In this document: positions 18,293-27,181 of the stretch, in pieces
Layout of the letters: each line of letters starts with the position of its first letter
Numbering within the stretch: position 1 is the first letter of the stretch
Assembly (NCBI GenBank): GCA_020628425.1
Contig: JAHDEZ010000092.1
Location: 1 to 64,000 of the forward strand
Source: Hellea sp.
GTDB taxonomy: Bacteria > Pseudomonadota > Alphaproteobacteria > Caulobacterales > Maricaulaceae
Reading direction: 5' to 3'
Length of the DNA stretch: 64,000 nt
Notes under the pieces: model-generated
What the model saw: only the letters and a program-made list of their open reading frames with translations
Database searches by the model: none
What the model was told of the DNA's origin: nothing
Program-made: the position numbers and the translations under genes

Positions 18293-19378
18293 TTATGACC
18301 AGCTTTCCAAGGCCGACTCTAATGCAATTGGACTATGTTTTTTGCGTTCAAATGAACTTATGTGGCTTGCAAATTTAGGGGCAGGAGCTGCTTCGATCTG
18401 CCCATTAAAAGTCAGATAATTTTGACGGGAACTCATATGCGGGTGTTCACTTGCTTCCCGTGGGTTTAGAACGGGCGCAAAACAAACATCTGTCCCTTCC
18501 AATACATTACACCAGTCTCTGCGGGATTTGGATTTGATGAGGCTCGCCAGCTTTCGTTTCTGTTCCGGCCATTTGCTTTGATCAAACTGAGACGTGAAGT
18601 CTGGGTCATTTTCAAGTCCTAATTTGGTCAGCAGCAGGGCATAAAACTGTGGCTCCAAAGAACCAATCGTAATGAATTTACCGTCTTTACACTCATATGT
18701 TTCAAACCAGTGAGGGCCATCCAATAAGCTTGCACCTCGTTTTTCACTCACAAGTCCGGACGACTGAGCAGAAAGCAACAAATTCATCATATGAGCAGAG
18801 CCGTCGACCATTGCCGCATCCACAACTTCGCCTATCCCTGTTTTCTCAGCTTGGTGAATGGCGGCCAACATGCCAATGGTCAAATATAATGCGCCGCCGG
18901 CAACATCACCAATGAGGGTTGGCGGGGCAACAGGTGTTTGACCAGATTTGCCAGCATACCAAAGGGCTCCAGACAGGGCGATGTAGTTATTGTCATGACC
19001 TGCCGCCTGCGACAATGGTCCAGTTTGGCCCCATCCTGTCACACGTCCATATACAAGTTTCGGGTTAATCGCGTGACAGGTCTCAGGCCCCAATCTCAAT
19101 CTTTCCATGACACCGGGGCGCATGCCTTCAATAAGGCCATCGGCATTGAGAATTAAAGATTTAACTGCGTCCGCACCTTCTTTTGTTTTAAGGTCTAAAC
19201 TTATTACCCGCTTGCCTCTTTTTAAGACTGAACCTGCATCATCCGTTGTAGCCCGCTGGCCTCGCGGGCGTTCGACCAGAATGACATCCGCCCCCATATC
19301 CGCAAGGTGCATCCCGCAAAACGGGGCCGGGCCGATCCCTTCAATTTCAAGTATTTTCAGGCCGGAAAGTATGCCCAT
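18293..19378 (-). CDS. CaiB/BaiF CoA transferase, alpha-methylacyl-CoA racemase-like
   Basis: This 361-residue class III CoA-transferase fold protein has the N-terminal GLKILEIEGIGPAPFCGMHL and ADMGADVILVERPRG motif and the EGMRPGVMERLRLGPE segment. The GPAPFCGM form is that of alpha-methylacyl-CoA racemases. A racemase would convert (2R)- to (2S)-methylacyl-CoA so that beta-oxidation of branched or isoprenoid side chains can proceed. The start codon overlaps the stop of the synthetase gene by one base (TAATG), so the two are co-translated. The alternative is a CoA-transferase role. Confidence 0.85.
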   Translation of the reverse strand: MGILSGLKILEIEGIGPAPFCGMHLADMGADVILVERPRGQRATTDDAGSVLKRGKRVISLDLKTKEGADAVKSLILNADGLIEGMRPGVMERLRLGPETCHAINPKLVYGRVTGWGQTGPLSQAAGHDNNYIALSGALWYAGKSGQTPVAPPTLIGDVAGGALYLTIGMLAAIHQAEKTGIGEVVDAAMVDGSAHMMNLLLSAQSSGLVSEKRGASLLDGPHWFETYECKDGKFITIGSLEPQFYALLLTKLGLENDPDFTSQFDQSKWPEQKRKLASLIKSKSRRDWCNVLEGTDVCFAPVLNPREASEHPHMSSRQNYLTFNGQIEAAPAPKFASHISSFERKKHSPIALESALESWS

Positions 19379-21027
19379 TATTTGGTAATTCCGAGATCAT
19401 CCAAAGCAATAGTTTTTGCCGTTTTATAATCTGCCTTTCCATTGTCCGCTCGCGGCACTGTTTCTGTGATCACGTAATGACGCGGCGCCTTATAGTCTGC
19501 AAGTAATGTACGGACATGGGATTTGACGTCATCGGGATCAAGTGAGGCCTGATCAGCCACAGACATGACAGCCGTTACACATTCTCCAAAACGCTCATCC
19601 GGCACGCCAACCACCAGGCAGTCATAAACCAGCGGATGGGATTTGACCGCTTCTTCAACTTCTTCTGGGTAAATCTTTTCACCGCCACTGTTAATACAGG
19701 TCGATCCCCGACCCAAAAGCGTGATGGTGCCGTCCGCTTCAAGGCGGGCGTAATCGCCAGGGACAGAATATCTAACGCCGTTGAACACCCGAAATGTTTC
19801 GGCGCTCTTGGCTTCGTCCTTGTAATATCCGATCGGAACCATTCCACCATTGCAAAGCAGGCCCACCTCGCCCGATCCGGGTTTGATTTCACGCCCGTCT
19901 TCGGTCATCACTTTTGATGTGGCAGATAATTGGAATTTTGCCGTTTTGTCGGTTTTTATGGACTCACGATTTACAATTGAAACCCCTATGCTACCTTCTG
20001 TCGATCCCATACTGTCGAAAATCGTGACGTCGATGTGGTCCAAAATGGCTTTTTTTGCATCTGATGAGAACATGACACCAGAGGAATTAACCATACGCAG
20101 TGAGGACACATCATAGGGTTTTCCTGACTCTTTCGCGGCGGACAATGATTTGGCGAGCGGCTTGGCAAAAACGTCACCAACAATCACAACTTCCTGTGCT
20201 TTTTCATTTTCGATGAGTTGAAGTAAATTGTCGGGATCGAACTTCTTATTGTCAAATAATATGGCTGTGCCCCCCAGTGAGTGAGGAATGACGACGCCGA
20301 CCCACATCCCTGTGCCGTGCATAAGGGGACAGGCGGGAATGCAACGAGGTGACAAGCCCTTAGCCGCCAATGCCGCAACGACTGGCCCCACATCTGCTGG
20401 TTTCTCAGGAATCGGTAAACCACGCAATTCCATAGCTTTCGTTATGAGCGATTTGGAGAAAGTCTTATGGTCATACATAACTCCTTTTGGCAGTCCTGTC
20501 GTGCCACCTGTATAGAGCATATAGATGTCGTCATCCGATCGCTCGATCCGCGGCATTGGTTCGGCGTTTTGAATGGCGTCAAAATATGAGAGGGCGCCCT
20601 CAAGATGCTCGCCACTGCCATCATCGATTTCCAGAAACAACTTAACTGATTTCAGTTGATCATGAATTGCAGCCAGACGCGGTGCAAAACCTGCTTGATA
20701 GACAATGGCTTCACTGTCGCTGTTATTGATCACATGGGCTAATTCGGTTTCAAGATATCGGTAGTTTACATTGATGGGACACATACGGGCTTTAAATGCC
20801 CCAAATTGGGCGATGAGATATTCAGGGCTGTTGTAGGAATAAATCGATATTTTAGCGCCTTGCGGAAGATTATGGTCTATGAAAACCTGGGCTACTCGAG
20901 CGGCTTGATTTTCGTAATCTTTCCAGGAAAGGCGGCGGTCCTCAAATGTAACGGCCTCTGAGTTTGGGATCGCATCCGAAACATGCTCCCAAATGTCAGC
21001 CATATGCCAAATTGCAGTGTCAGCCAT
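19378..21027 (-). CDS. Acyl-CoA synthetase (AMP-forming)
   Basis: This 549-residue adenylate-forming enzyme activates a carboxylic acid with ATP and CoA. The P-loop-like motif YTGGTTGLPKGVMYDH is near residues 170-185, DSMGSTEGS gives the A5 region, and the C-terminal part has SGGEKIYPEEVEEA and a lysine in NGKADYK as expected for A10. It is the first gene of its operon, followed by the racemase-like gene. It probably makes the CoA ester that enters the beta-oxidation steps encoded on the other strand. The palindromic site at 21085-21104 lies 58 bases upstream of the start. Confidence 0.93.
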   Translation of the reverse strand: MADTAIWHMADIWEHVSDAIPNSEAVTFEDRRLSWKDYENQAARVAQVFIDHNLPQGAKISIYSYNSPEYLIAQFGAFKARMCPINVNYRYLETELAHVINNSDSEAIVYQAGFAPRLAAIHDQLKSVKLFLEIDDGSGEHLEGALSYFDAIQNAEPMPRIERSDDDIYMLYTGGTTGLPKGVMYDHKTFSKSLITKAMELRGLPIPEKPADVGPVVAALAAKGLSPRCIPACPLMHGTGMWVGVVIPHSLGGTAILFDNKKFDPDNLLQLIENEKAQEVVIVGDVFAKPLAKSLSAAKESGKPYDVSSLRMVNSSGVMFSSDAKKAILDHIDVTIFDSMGSTEGSIGVSIVNRESIKTDKTAKFQLSATSKVMTEDGREIKPGSGEVGLLCNGGMVPIGYYKDEAKSAETFRVFNGVRYSVPGDYARLEADGTITLLGRGSTCINSGGEKIYPEEVEEAVKSHPLVYDCLVVGVPDERFGECVTAVMSVADQASLDPDDVKSHVRTLLADYKAPRHYVITETVPRADNGKADYKTAKTIALDDLGITK

Positions 21028-21084
21028 GATTTGCCCTCAGATCTATTTTCGATAAACACGATCATAGGGGATGTGGTGACATTA

Positions 21085-21104
21085 AAAAGCAAAGGTGTTT
21101 GCAT
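21085..21104 (-). promoter_or_regulatory. GCAAA-N4-TTTGC operator, copy 3
   Basis: AAAAGCAAAGGTGTTTGCAT contains the inverted repeat GCAAA-GGTG-TTTGC (21089-21102) and the same flanks as copy 2. It lies upstream of the acyl-CoA synthetase gene, at almost the same distance as copy 2 from its gene. Confidence 0.65.
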
Positions 21105-21614
21105 TTCATGCGGTACAAAGAGAAAACGCCCTGATTTTACAATTATGTTTTGACGTTTAAGTTTATCAAAAGCTTCAATCAGAATGAACGATTTCTTGGT
21201 TTTTGATATTTATAATTTGCGCGCACCCGCCGCGTGACGGCGGGTCAGGCTTCTTTAATGCAACCCTGTCAAGTGCCCAAGTGAATATGGTCCGACAAGT
21301 ATTGCGGAAGCTAATATAGACACTCAGTTTGGGTTCGACTCTTTTGTATAATATGTGTCGTCCAATGGCAGGTATCATGCTTCTTTACGAGATCAGCACC
21401 GGCACGCGCAGCCTGTCTAATGGGTGCTCTCCCAAGATACTTTCCATTCAAAGAGTGATGTGGAGCCAGCTCGCATGTACGTCATCAAACTGTAAGTTCG
21501 CGACGAGCCCGACCCACGCTCTCACATCGTCTCTTCCCGTCCTGCCGGACGACCTCAGACCGCAAGGGTCGAGGTTCTAAAACCGCAGAGTAAGTGGTAT
21601 AACTCGTTTTCTCC
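21105..21614. other. Gene-free stretch between acyl-CoA synthetase and IS110 gene
   Basis: No credible gene is seen. The part near 21105-21180 is the rest of the synthetase promoter region. The remainder changes composition (an AT-rich half, then a GC-rich half from about 21460) and has short open frames without starts or recognisable motifs. It is probably the downstream part of the IS110 element plus debris from earlier insertions. The IS border cannot be placed because IS110 elements lack clear terminal inverted repeats. Confidence 0.4.
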
Positions 21615-22658
21615 CTATGCTGCTATTGCATGTGAAGCAGAATTTTCTCCGTGTTGGAATGTTGTCCCGTCTCGCCAGATGGCTATCATGATAACTGCCA
21701 ACCTTCGGGACACGGCCACACAAGCCCGTTTGCGAGACCCTCGTTCGGCTATTTTGAGACCCCAAGATTTTAAGGGTGTGCTTCCTGTGTATCGCCCCAT
21801 TAATGAGTTTGCGGCTTCAAACAAATGCTGGCGAACAAAAGGGTCGCCGCATTTTGTAATACGGCCATCATAATCGGTTTCACCAGATGCGTATTTTCTC
21901 GGTGTCAGGCCAAGGGCCGCGCCAACACTACGAGCTTTTTTAAACCGCTCATGCCGATCAACAAATGTTTTAAAGGCTAATGATGTTAGTGGTCCAATGC
22001 CAGGAATGGTCATCAAACGTCGGCAGACATCATCTTGGCGAACATAGCGAAGAATGATTTTTTCCAAGGCCTTATATTGTATAATTAATTGACGCCGAAC
22101 CTCAAGCATAGGTTCGATATAAGAACGTAAAATCGGATCGTCTTGTGTAAGTTCCATGATACGGCTCTCATACCGAAACTCTGTTGTGCGTCCAACTTTT
22201 AGACCAAATACTTTAATGGTACCTCGTATTTGTGCATCCAGATCGCAACGCGTGTCGAGAAGAAAACGGCGGTTCTTTAATAGTATCCGTAATCTATGGC
22301 TTTCGCGGCTTTTAACATGCACTTCCTTATACCAACCCGTTCGCATGATATGCGCCAGACCCCGTGCATCATTACGATCGGTTTTCACCTGCTGAGCCGA
22401 TAAAGCTGCTTTGGCATGCCGCGTTTCGATACAGATGGCTGGCCAACCAAGTCGCAGCAATTCCTGACAGACCCACGGCGTTAGTGAGCTGGCTTCAATA
22501 CCGGCTCGCTCAATAGGCAGTTCCAATTTTTGAAAAAACACATTTATGGCCTCAGGATCGGTAAGAGTTTCGCCTTCTTTTATGATGTCACCATTTTGAT
22601 TGACCACACAGATAGATGTGTTTTTTAGCGATATGTCCAAGCCGCAGTAATATTTCAT
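21615..22658 (-). CDS. IS110-family transposase
   Basis: This 347-residue recombinase has the RuvC-like DEDD domain at the N-terminus (GLDISLKNTSICVVNQNG with the first Asp; GIEASSL; KTDRNDARGLAHI) and the C-terminal Tnp_20 domain with the PGIGPLTSLAF segment and a serine-containing region. These are the two domains of IS110 transposases. The ATG at 22658 is chosen because GGAGG lies seven bases upstream and the family start M-K-Y-Y-C-G-L-D follows. The gene appears intact. It sits where the lipid cargo meets the conjugation backbone. IS110-group elements carry a guide RNA upstream of the gene, which would be at 22659 to about 22950 here. Confidence 0.93.
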   Translation of the reverse strand: MKYYCGLDISLKNTSICVVNQNGDIIKEGETLTDPEAINVFFQKLELPIERAGIEASSLTPWVCQELLRLGWPAICIETRHAKAALSAQQVKTDRNDARGLAHIMRTGWYKEVHVKSRESHRLRILLKNRRFLLDTRCDLDAQIRGTIKVFGLKVGRTTEFRYESRIMELTQDDPILRSYIEPMLEVRRQLIIQYKALEKIILRYVRQDDVCRRLMTIPGIGPLTSLAFKTFVDRHERFKKARSVGAALGLTPRKYASGETDYDGRITKCGDPFVRQHLFEAANSLMGRYTGSTPLKSWGLKIAERGSRKRACVAVSRRLAVIMIAIWRDGTTFQHGENSASHAIAA

Positions 22659-23384
22659 GAGAACCTCCAGAGATGAATTTAATGAGGTCAAAGTAATTAT
22701 CATCGACCGTTGCATTATGGTATCTCGCGTAAACGGAACCCGCTAGCGGTTTACGCCTATCGGCTTTGATCCTTGGCGCATTGTTTTCCTGGCATTCGTT
22801 TGCGCAGGTCGCGCAAACTATTCCTTCGGCTTAAGACTTCAGGGCCCGCCCTTTACCACTGCGCCGGCCGTGACCGGCCTTTGGCGCAGAGGCGCGCGGG
22901 CGAATGCGCCGCAAGCGCTTCCCAATTCACTACTCGCTTCGCTTACGCTTCATAGGGGTCGCTTGCGCTCGGCGTGAATAGTCGATTCTGTAGGTTTGCG
23001 AACTTAGTAGCCTTTTGTGACTTATGTGTTTGTGTCGTGATGCTCCCTCCTCGGTGGTCGGGGGTGGGCGGTCGGCCAGTCTGGCGCCGGGCAGACCCTG
23101 CACCAGAGCTTTGGCTGAGTGTTCGTCTGGTTCGTCTTTGTTCTCCTACCAAAACTCTGGTCCACCGGCGCTGACGCGCCTGGGTCTTATTACCCGTCGC
23201 CTGTCTGGCCTCTTTGCCGCCCACCCCCGCCCACCTGCGGGGGGAACGTGCTGCGTTTGATTGGCAAGAGGCAAGGAGCGGGCTTGGCCCGCGACAGGGA
23301 CTCTAAAACTGGCGGGACTTCCCGCCGGAACCTGATTGAGACGTGGCGCGCCCGAACAAGGGAGCGGCGACAGGAGACAAAACC
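22659..23384. other. Gene-free stretch between IS110 gene and ardA
   Basis: No gene is recognised in 726 bases. The IS-proximal part may encode the IS110 bridge RNA. A GC-rich hairpin is seen at about 22861-22887 (GGCCG/CGGCC inside GCGCC/GGCGC). The segment around 22940-22980 has repeated CGCTT units. Two further hairpins at 23278-23326 precede ardA and probably belong to its control region. Confidence 0.45.
23278..23326 (+). promoter_or_regulatory. Two GC-rich hairpins upstream of ardA
   Basis: GCGGGC-TTG-GCCCGC (23278-23292) and GGCGGG-ACTT-CCCGCC (23311-23326) are perfect short hairpins in tandem, 59-107 bases before the ardA start. They are not followed by T runs, so they do not look like terminators. 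They could be part of a promoter active on single-stranded DNA during transfer, as known for some plasmid ardA genes, or a leader structure in the mRNA. Confidence 0.4.
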
Positions 23385-24008
23385 ATGAGCCAGACACAAG
23401 ACCCGTTTCAGACAAAGGATGGACAAACGTCAGCCCCTAAAATCCCGCCATTGGCCTTGCCAGACCTGACGGATAGGGCGGAGCCTGATGCCCCATCAGA
23501 CCCCATTCGTGTCTATGTGGCCTGTCTGGCCTCTTACAATAACGGCATATTGCATGGCCGCTGGATTGATGTGAGCGACGAGGACGCAATCTGGGAAGAG
23601 GTTCAAGACATGCTCAAAGCCTCACCGCTGGATGAGATTTGCGAAGAATGGGCCATACATGACTATGAGGGTTTTGAGGGGGCATATATTGGCGAATATT
23701 ATTCTTTTGGCCGTATTGTTGAACTGGCCGATTTTATCCGAGAACATGGCGAGTTAGGCGCGGACGTCCTGAATTACTATGGCGGGGAACTTAAAGACGC
23801 GCTTGAAGCCTTCGAGAATTATAGCGGCGAATATGAAAGCCTCGCCGATTTCGCTTTTGAACTGACCGAGCAGAGCGGCGTTGAGATTCCAAAATCCGTC
23901 AAAGACTATATCGATTATGAGGCCATGGCAGGAGATATGAGCCTGTCGGGGGACATTCTCACCTTTGAGACAGGCCCGACTTCGGTTCATGTTTTTTGGT
24001 CGCACTAA
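23385..24008 (+). CDS. ardA: ArdA-family antirestriction protein
   Basis: This 207-residue acidic protein resembles ArdA, a DNA mimic that blocks type I restriction enzymes when a conjugative element enters a new host. The ArdA domain begins at IRVYVACLASYNNG and continues with EWAIHDYEGF and a strongly acidic C-terminal half (DALEAFENYSGEYESLADFAFEL). An N-terminal extension of about 40 residues is rich in Pro and Asp. The ATG at 23385 follows AGGAGA at good spacing; an in-frame ATG at 23343 lacks such a site. It is the first gene of the backbone block 23385-26055 and overlaps the next gene by one base. Confidence 0.88.
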   Translation: MSQTQDPFQTKDGQTSAPKIPPLALPDLTDRAEPDAPSDPIRVYVACLASYNNGILHGRWIDVSDEDAIWEEVQDMLKASPLDEICEEWAIHDYEGFEGAYIGEYYSFGRIVELADFIREHGELGADVLNYYGGELKDALEAFENYSGEYESLADFAFELTEQSGVEIPKSVKDYIDYEAMAGDMSLSGDILTFETGPTSVHVFWSH

Positions 24009-24265
24009 TGGCGCTCTATGATTTCCCTGTCGCCGCCAAAGGCGGCTCCACGCCTCTTGTTCAAGTGAAGCGCGCCGAGAATGGGCGTGGTCCGTATCGC
24101 TGGGCGCATGTGGTCAAATCCCCAGCTGGAGATTTTCGGCAGGGTAGTATCTACCGACAGCTTGGCGACGACCTTGGCCCCGACGAAGTCAAGACCCTCA
24201 CGCGACTTTGCGGGCGCGAAGGCTTTGACCTGCGATGCGTCAAATCCATTACTTCCCAATTTTAA
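24008..24265 (+). CDS. Small hypothetical protein in the ardA-parB operon
   Basis: An 85-residue protein is expressed from an ATG that overlaps the ardA stop (TAATG). It is basic and soluble, with no signal peptide or membrane segment. I do not recognise a family. Its place between ardA and the ParB-like gene with tight spacing suggests an accessory role in early establishment or in control of the operon. Confidence 0.65.
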   Translation: MALYDFPVAAKGGSTPLVQVKRAENGRGPYRWAHVVKSPAGDFRQGSIYRQLGDDLGPDEVKTLTRLCGREGFDLRCVKSITSQF

Positions 24266-24288
24266 ACCCCAGTAGGAGACTAACCCCA

Positions 24289-26055
24289 ATGAAAAACAAA
24301 ATGAAACTCAATGACATACCTCTCACGCAATTATCCATTTCAAAGCTCAATATGAGGGCCAAGGATAAAGACCCTGATATATCGGATATCTTGCCCAGCA
24401 TCCGACAACATGGCGTTCATCAGACCCTGCTGGTCAGACCCGAAGGCGAGGGTTACGGTATTCTTGCGGGTCGTCGCCGCTTCCATGCGCTTTTGAAAGT
24501 CGCCGAGGAAACCGGTGAAAAACTGACCGCCCCTTGCGGCGTTTTGGAGACAGACGAGGACGCCGTGGCCATAGAGGCCTCACTGATTGAGAACCTCGCC
24601 CGACTGCCCGCGACAGAATTGGAGCAGTTCTCGGCGTTTAAGAAGCTCAAAATCAAAGGCCGAAGCATAAGCGAGATTGCGGATTATTTTGGTGTGACCG
24701 AACTCAAGGTAAAACGCATATTAGCCTTGGCCAGCCTTAAACCCGCCATTCTTAAAATGTATGAGCAGGAAGAAATAAACGTCCCGACTATCAGGCTTTT
24801 GACCATGGCCAGTCCGACCCAACAGGCAGAGTGGCTCAAACTGGCTGGGGACGAAACGCAGGAGACGCCGACAGGGCACTGGCTTAAAACATGGCTTGTG
24901 GGTGAGCAGAAAATTACCACAGAGGCCGCGCTATTTGACGTCAAAGACTATAAAGGCGCAATCCTCACAGACCTGTTTGGCGAGACGGGATATTTTGCCG
25001 ACCCCGATCTGTTCTGGGAACTCCAAAACGCGAAAATTTCTGACATGGTCAGCGCCTATCAAGTCGACGGATGGACGGTGGAGCTATTAGAACGGGGTCA
25101 GCGTTTCCATGACTGGAACTATGTCAAACGCGCGAAGGAAGCAGGCGGTAAAGTATTCTTATCTGTGGGCACTGATGGTCATGTCAAAGCCCATGAAGGC
25201 TATCTTACCGCCGAAGATGCCAAGAAAATACAAGCTATTCTGACGGGCGCGGGGGCTAACCCCGATAAAACTAAGGCAACGGCTAAGCCTGAAATGAGCG
25301 GCCCATTAGTTGAGTATGTCAATCTTCACCGTCACGGCGCTATTCGGGCCAGCCTTTTGGCCCGTCCCGACATCGCGCTTCGCTTGAGCGTCGCGCATAT
25401 GCTGGTCGGCTCCGCGCTTTGGTCGATTGCGCCGCAAAAGACCCGCGCCCGTAAAGATGCGACAACCGAAAGCGTGGCGGCAAGTCAGGGCGCAACCGCG
25501 TTTGAAAAGGAGCGCGAGGCTATTTATCAGCTTTTGGACATCATCCAATTTGATAGCCCTTACAGCCCCCATAAGCGTCTGGCCGAAGGTGATGTTGTTG
25601 AGATTTTTGTGAAAGTATTAGCGCTTAATGATGCTACCGTTATGCGCATTCTCACCTTCGCCATGGCTGAAAGCCTTGAGGCGGGGAGTGATATTATGGA
25701 AGCCACTGCGCAAACCATCGATGTGGATATGGCGTCTCTCTGGGAGCCAGATGACGCGTTCTTTGATATCCTGCGGGATAAAAAAGTCATTAATACCATA
25801 GTCGGTGAGATAGCAGGAGAGCGCACAGCCAAGGCCCATTTGACAGACACAGGAGCCAAGCAAAAGCAGATTATCCGAAACCGTATAGCGGGGCATGGAT
25901 GCGAGGCGGATAAGGCTTGGCGACCCCGATGGATGCAAACGATCCCTAGCCATTATTTGGATATTGAGACGACGCCGCCCGCTGGCGCGGCCAAGCGGAT
26001 GAAGGCAAAGCTGGGTAAGCTATTGGCAAAACCCGCCAAGAAGAAGGCCGCTTAG
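24289..26055 (+). CDS. ParB/RepB/Spo0J-type DNA-binding protein
   Basis: This is a 588-residue protein. The N-terminal ParB/sulfiredoxin-like domain (about residues 8-110) contains ILAGRRRFHAL, the counterpart of the G-E-R-R-x-R CTP-binding box, and NLARLPATELEQ; an HTH follows (ISEIADYFGVTELKVKRIL, about 145-165). The remaining 400 residues are not recognised, and the length is about double that of an ordinary ParB. There is no parA beside it. The ATG at 24289 has AGGAG upstream. It may act as a regulator, KorB-like, or in stabilising the excised circle. A terminator follows at 26109. Confidence 0.85.
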   Translation: MKNKMKLNDIPLTQLSISKLNMRAKDKDPDISDILPSIRQHGVHQTLLVRPEGEGYGILAGRRRFHALLKVAEETGEKLTAPCGVLETDEDAVAIEASLIENLARLPATELEQFSAFKKLKIKGRSISEIADYFGVTELKVKRILALASLKPAILKMYEQEEINVPTIRLLTMASPTQQAEWLKLAGDETQETPTGHWLKTWLVGEQKITTEAALFDVKDYKGAILTDLFGETGYFADPDLFWELQNAKISDMVSAYQVDGWTVELLERGQRFHDWNYVKRAKEAGGKVFLSVGTDGHVKAHEGYLTAEDAKKIQAILTGAGANPDKTKATAKPEMSGPLVEYVNLHRHGAIRASLLARPDIALRLSVAHMLVGSALWSIAPQKTRARKDATTESVAASQGATAFEKEREAIYQLLDIIQFDSPYSPHKRLAEGDVVEIFVKVLALNDATVMRILTFAMAESLEAGSDIMEATAQTIDVDMASLWEPDDAFFDILRDKKVINTIVGEIAGERTAKAHLTDTGAKQKQIIRNRIAGHGCEADKAWRPRWMQTIPSHYLDIETTPPAGAAKRMKAKLGKLLAKPAKKKAA

Positions 26056-26108
26056 AACTGGTTGAAACTGACTAGCTTTGCCCTCGCAGTCTCCGTGAGG
26101 GCCATGAG

Positions 26109-26139
26109 CCGCTATGCCTGACGGGCATGGCGGTTTTAT
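26109..26139 (+). terminator. Terminator after the ParB-like gene
   Basis: A 10-bp stem (CCGCTATGCC with GGCATGGCGG, one G-T pair) with a five-base loop is followed by TTTTATTTT. It begins 53 bases after the gene's stop codon. Confidence 0.85.
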
Positions 26140-26199
26140 TTTGACCTCAAAAAGCATGTCTCACTTTGTCAGCAAGACGGGTCTCAAGGCCTTTGGGGA

Positions 26200-26523
26200 T
26201 TAACTCAGCAGGTTCAAAAGGCTCGCAAACTTATCTTTGTTCGTGCCATTGGCTTGTTGCAGATTGTTGAGACTTTGAGCGAACCAATCATAGGATGAAC
26301 CAGAGTGAGGGTGCGTAAGAGTCAAGACCGGAGGACTTGCCCGACCACGTCCAGCCCCCACCAATCTCATGGCCATCGGCTGGTGAGGACCCAAAAGACC
26401 AGGCCTAGTTCTCCGCTCACTAATTGACATCCGGACGCTTTCGGTACCATGTGAGGAAGGGTCCAGACCGAACTGACAGGGGTCAAAATTTCCGACAGAT
26501 GCCAGCTTGCGCCACACACCCAA
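26200..26523 (-). pseudogene. Decayed inverted copy of the DUF736 gene
   Basis: Read on the minus strand, this segment aligns with the 3' two thirds of the intact DUF736 gene at 26838-27161, but with frameshifts. One frame gives ADGHEIGGGWTWSGKSSG against ADGGEIGGGWTRTGKTSG, the next LTLVHPMIGSLKV against LTLAHPMIGPRKV, and a third NGTNKDKFASLLNLLS against GGSKDEFAILWNPLG. Past the stop, bases 26157-26187 also match the intact gene's terminator hairpin. A duplication in opposite orientation followed by decay is the simple explanation. The open frame that remains is not a real protein. Between here and the intact gene (26524-26837) no gene is seen. Confidence 0.85.
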
Positions 26524-26837
26524 ATACTCATGCCAGAGATTAAGCCGTCACAAATTTCTCAATTTAAAGAATGCGACCCAATTCCCCGTCTGTCTAACCG
26601 GATGCGCTTTACGACAATTCCGGCTGGGCGCTGTATAGGGGCTCAGCCCACTTTTTTCCTCTGGTGCTCGCTTCGCTCACCCCATTCAATCGCGAAACAA
26701 AAAAGAGGTCTGATCCCCTATCTCCACTGCGTTGCGCTCGCTGAAGGCTCGACAGCTGGCCGGTTTGCCGTGTGAGCGCTTTTGTCAGACGGGAGATTGG
26801 CTCCCATAATCAAACTGACAATTTGGAGACTAAAACC

Positions 26838-27161
26838 ATGGCACAAGCACTTGGATATGTAACACAAACTGAAGACGGAAACTTTGTCGGTAAGCTCGGT
26901 ATGGGCCTGAACACCCGGATTGATATCGTCGCAAATGACAATAAGCAGACGGACAAGCAGCCCGATTTTCGGGTCTATGCAGCGGATGGCGGCGAGATTG
27001 GCGGCGGCTGGACCCGCACGGGCAAGACCTCTGGTAAGGATTATATTTCCCTCACTCTGGCCCACCCTATGATTGGTCCGCGTAAAGTCTACGCCAATTT
27101 GGGACAAGCAAGCGGCGGAAGCAAAGACGAATTTGCAATCCTCTGGAACCCGCTGGGCTAA
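26838..27161 (+). CDS. DUF736 family protein
   Basis: This is a 107-residue cytoplasmic protein of the DUF736 family, which is almost confined to conjugative plasmids and elements of alphaproteobacteria. Typical segments are GNFVGKLGMGLNTRIDIVAND and the C-terminal DEFAILWNP. The biochemical role is not known. GGAGA stands before the ATG. It is a single-gene unit closed by a strong terminator at 27182, which suggests high expression. A second DUF736 gene is at 62114 and a decayed copy is at 26200-26523. Confidence 0.9.
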   Translation: MAQALGYVTQTEDGNFVGKLGMGLNTRIDIVANDNKQTDKQPDFRVYAADGGEIGGGWTRTGKTSGKDYISLTLAHPMIGPRKVYANLGQASGGSKDEFAILWNPLG

Positions 27162-27181
27162 TCCCAACAACGCCCGAAAGA

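Noticed and set aside
21380-21580. Fragment of an unknown gene on the minus strand left of IS110
   Set aside because: A frame with RDDVRAWVGLVANLQFDDV is open but has no start codon or recognised family; it may be transposon debris but cannot be supported.
22943-23426. Overlapping open frames on both strands before ardA
   Set aside because: They are Arg/Pro-rich frames in GC-rich DNA without family similarity, ribosome sites or plausible starts; they look like chance.
26200-26523. A 107-residue protein on the minus strand
   Set aside because: The frame is a relic: its sequence matches the DUF736 gene in three successive frames, so it is a pseudogene.
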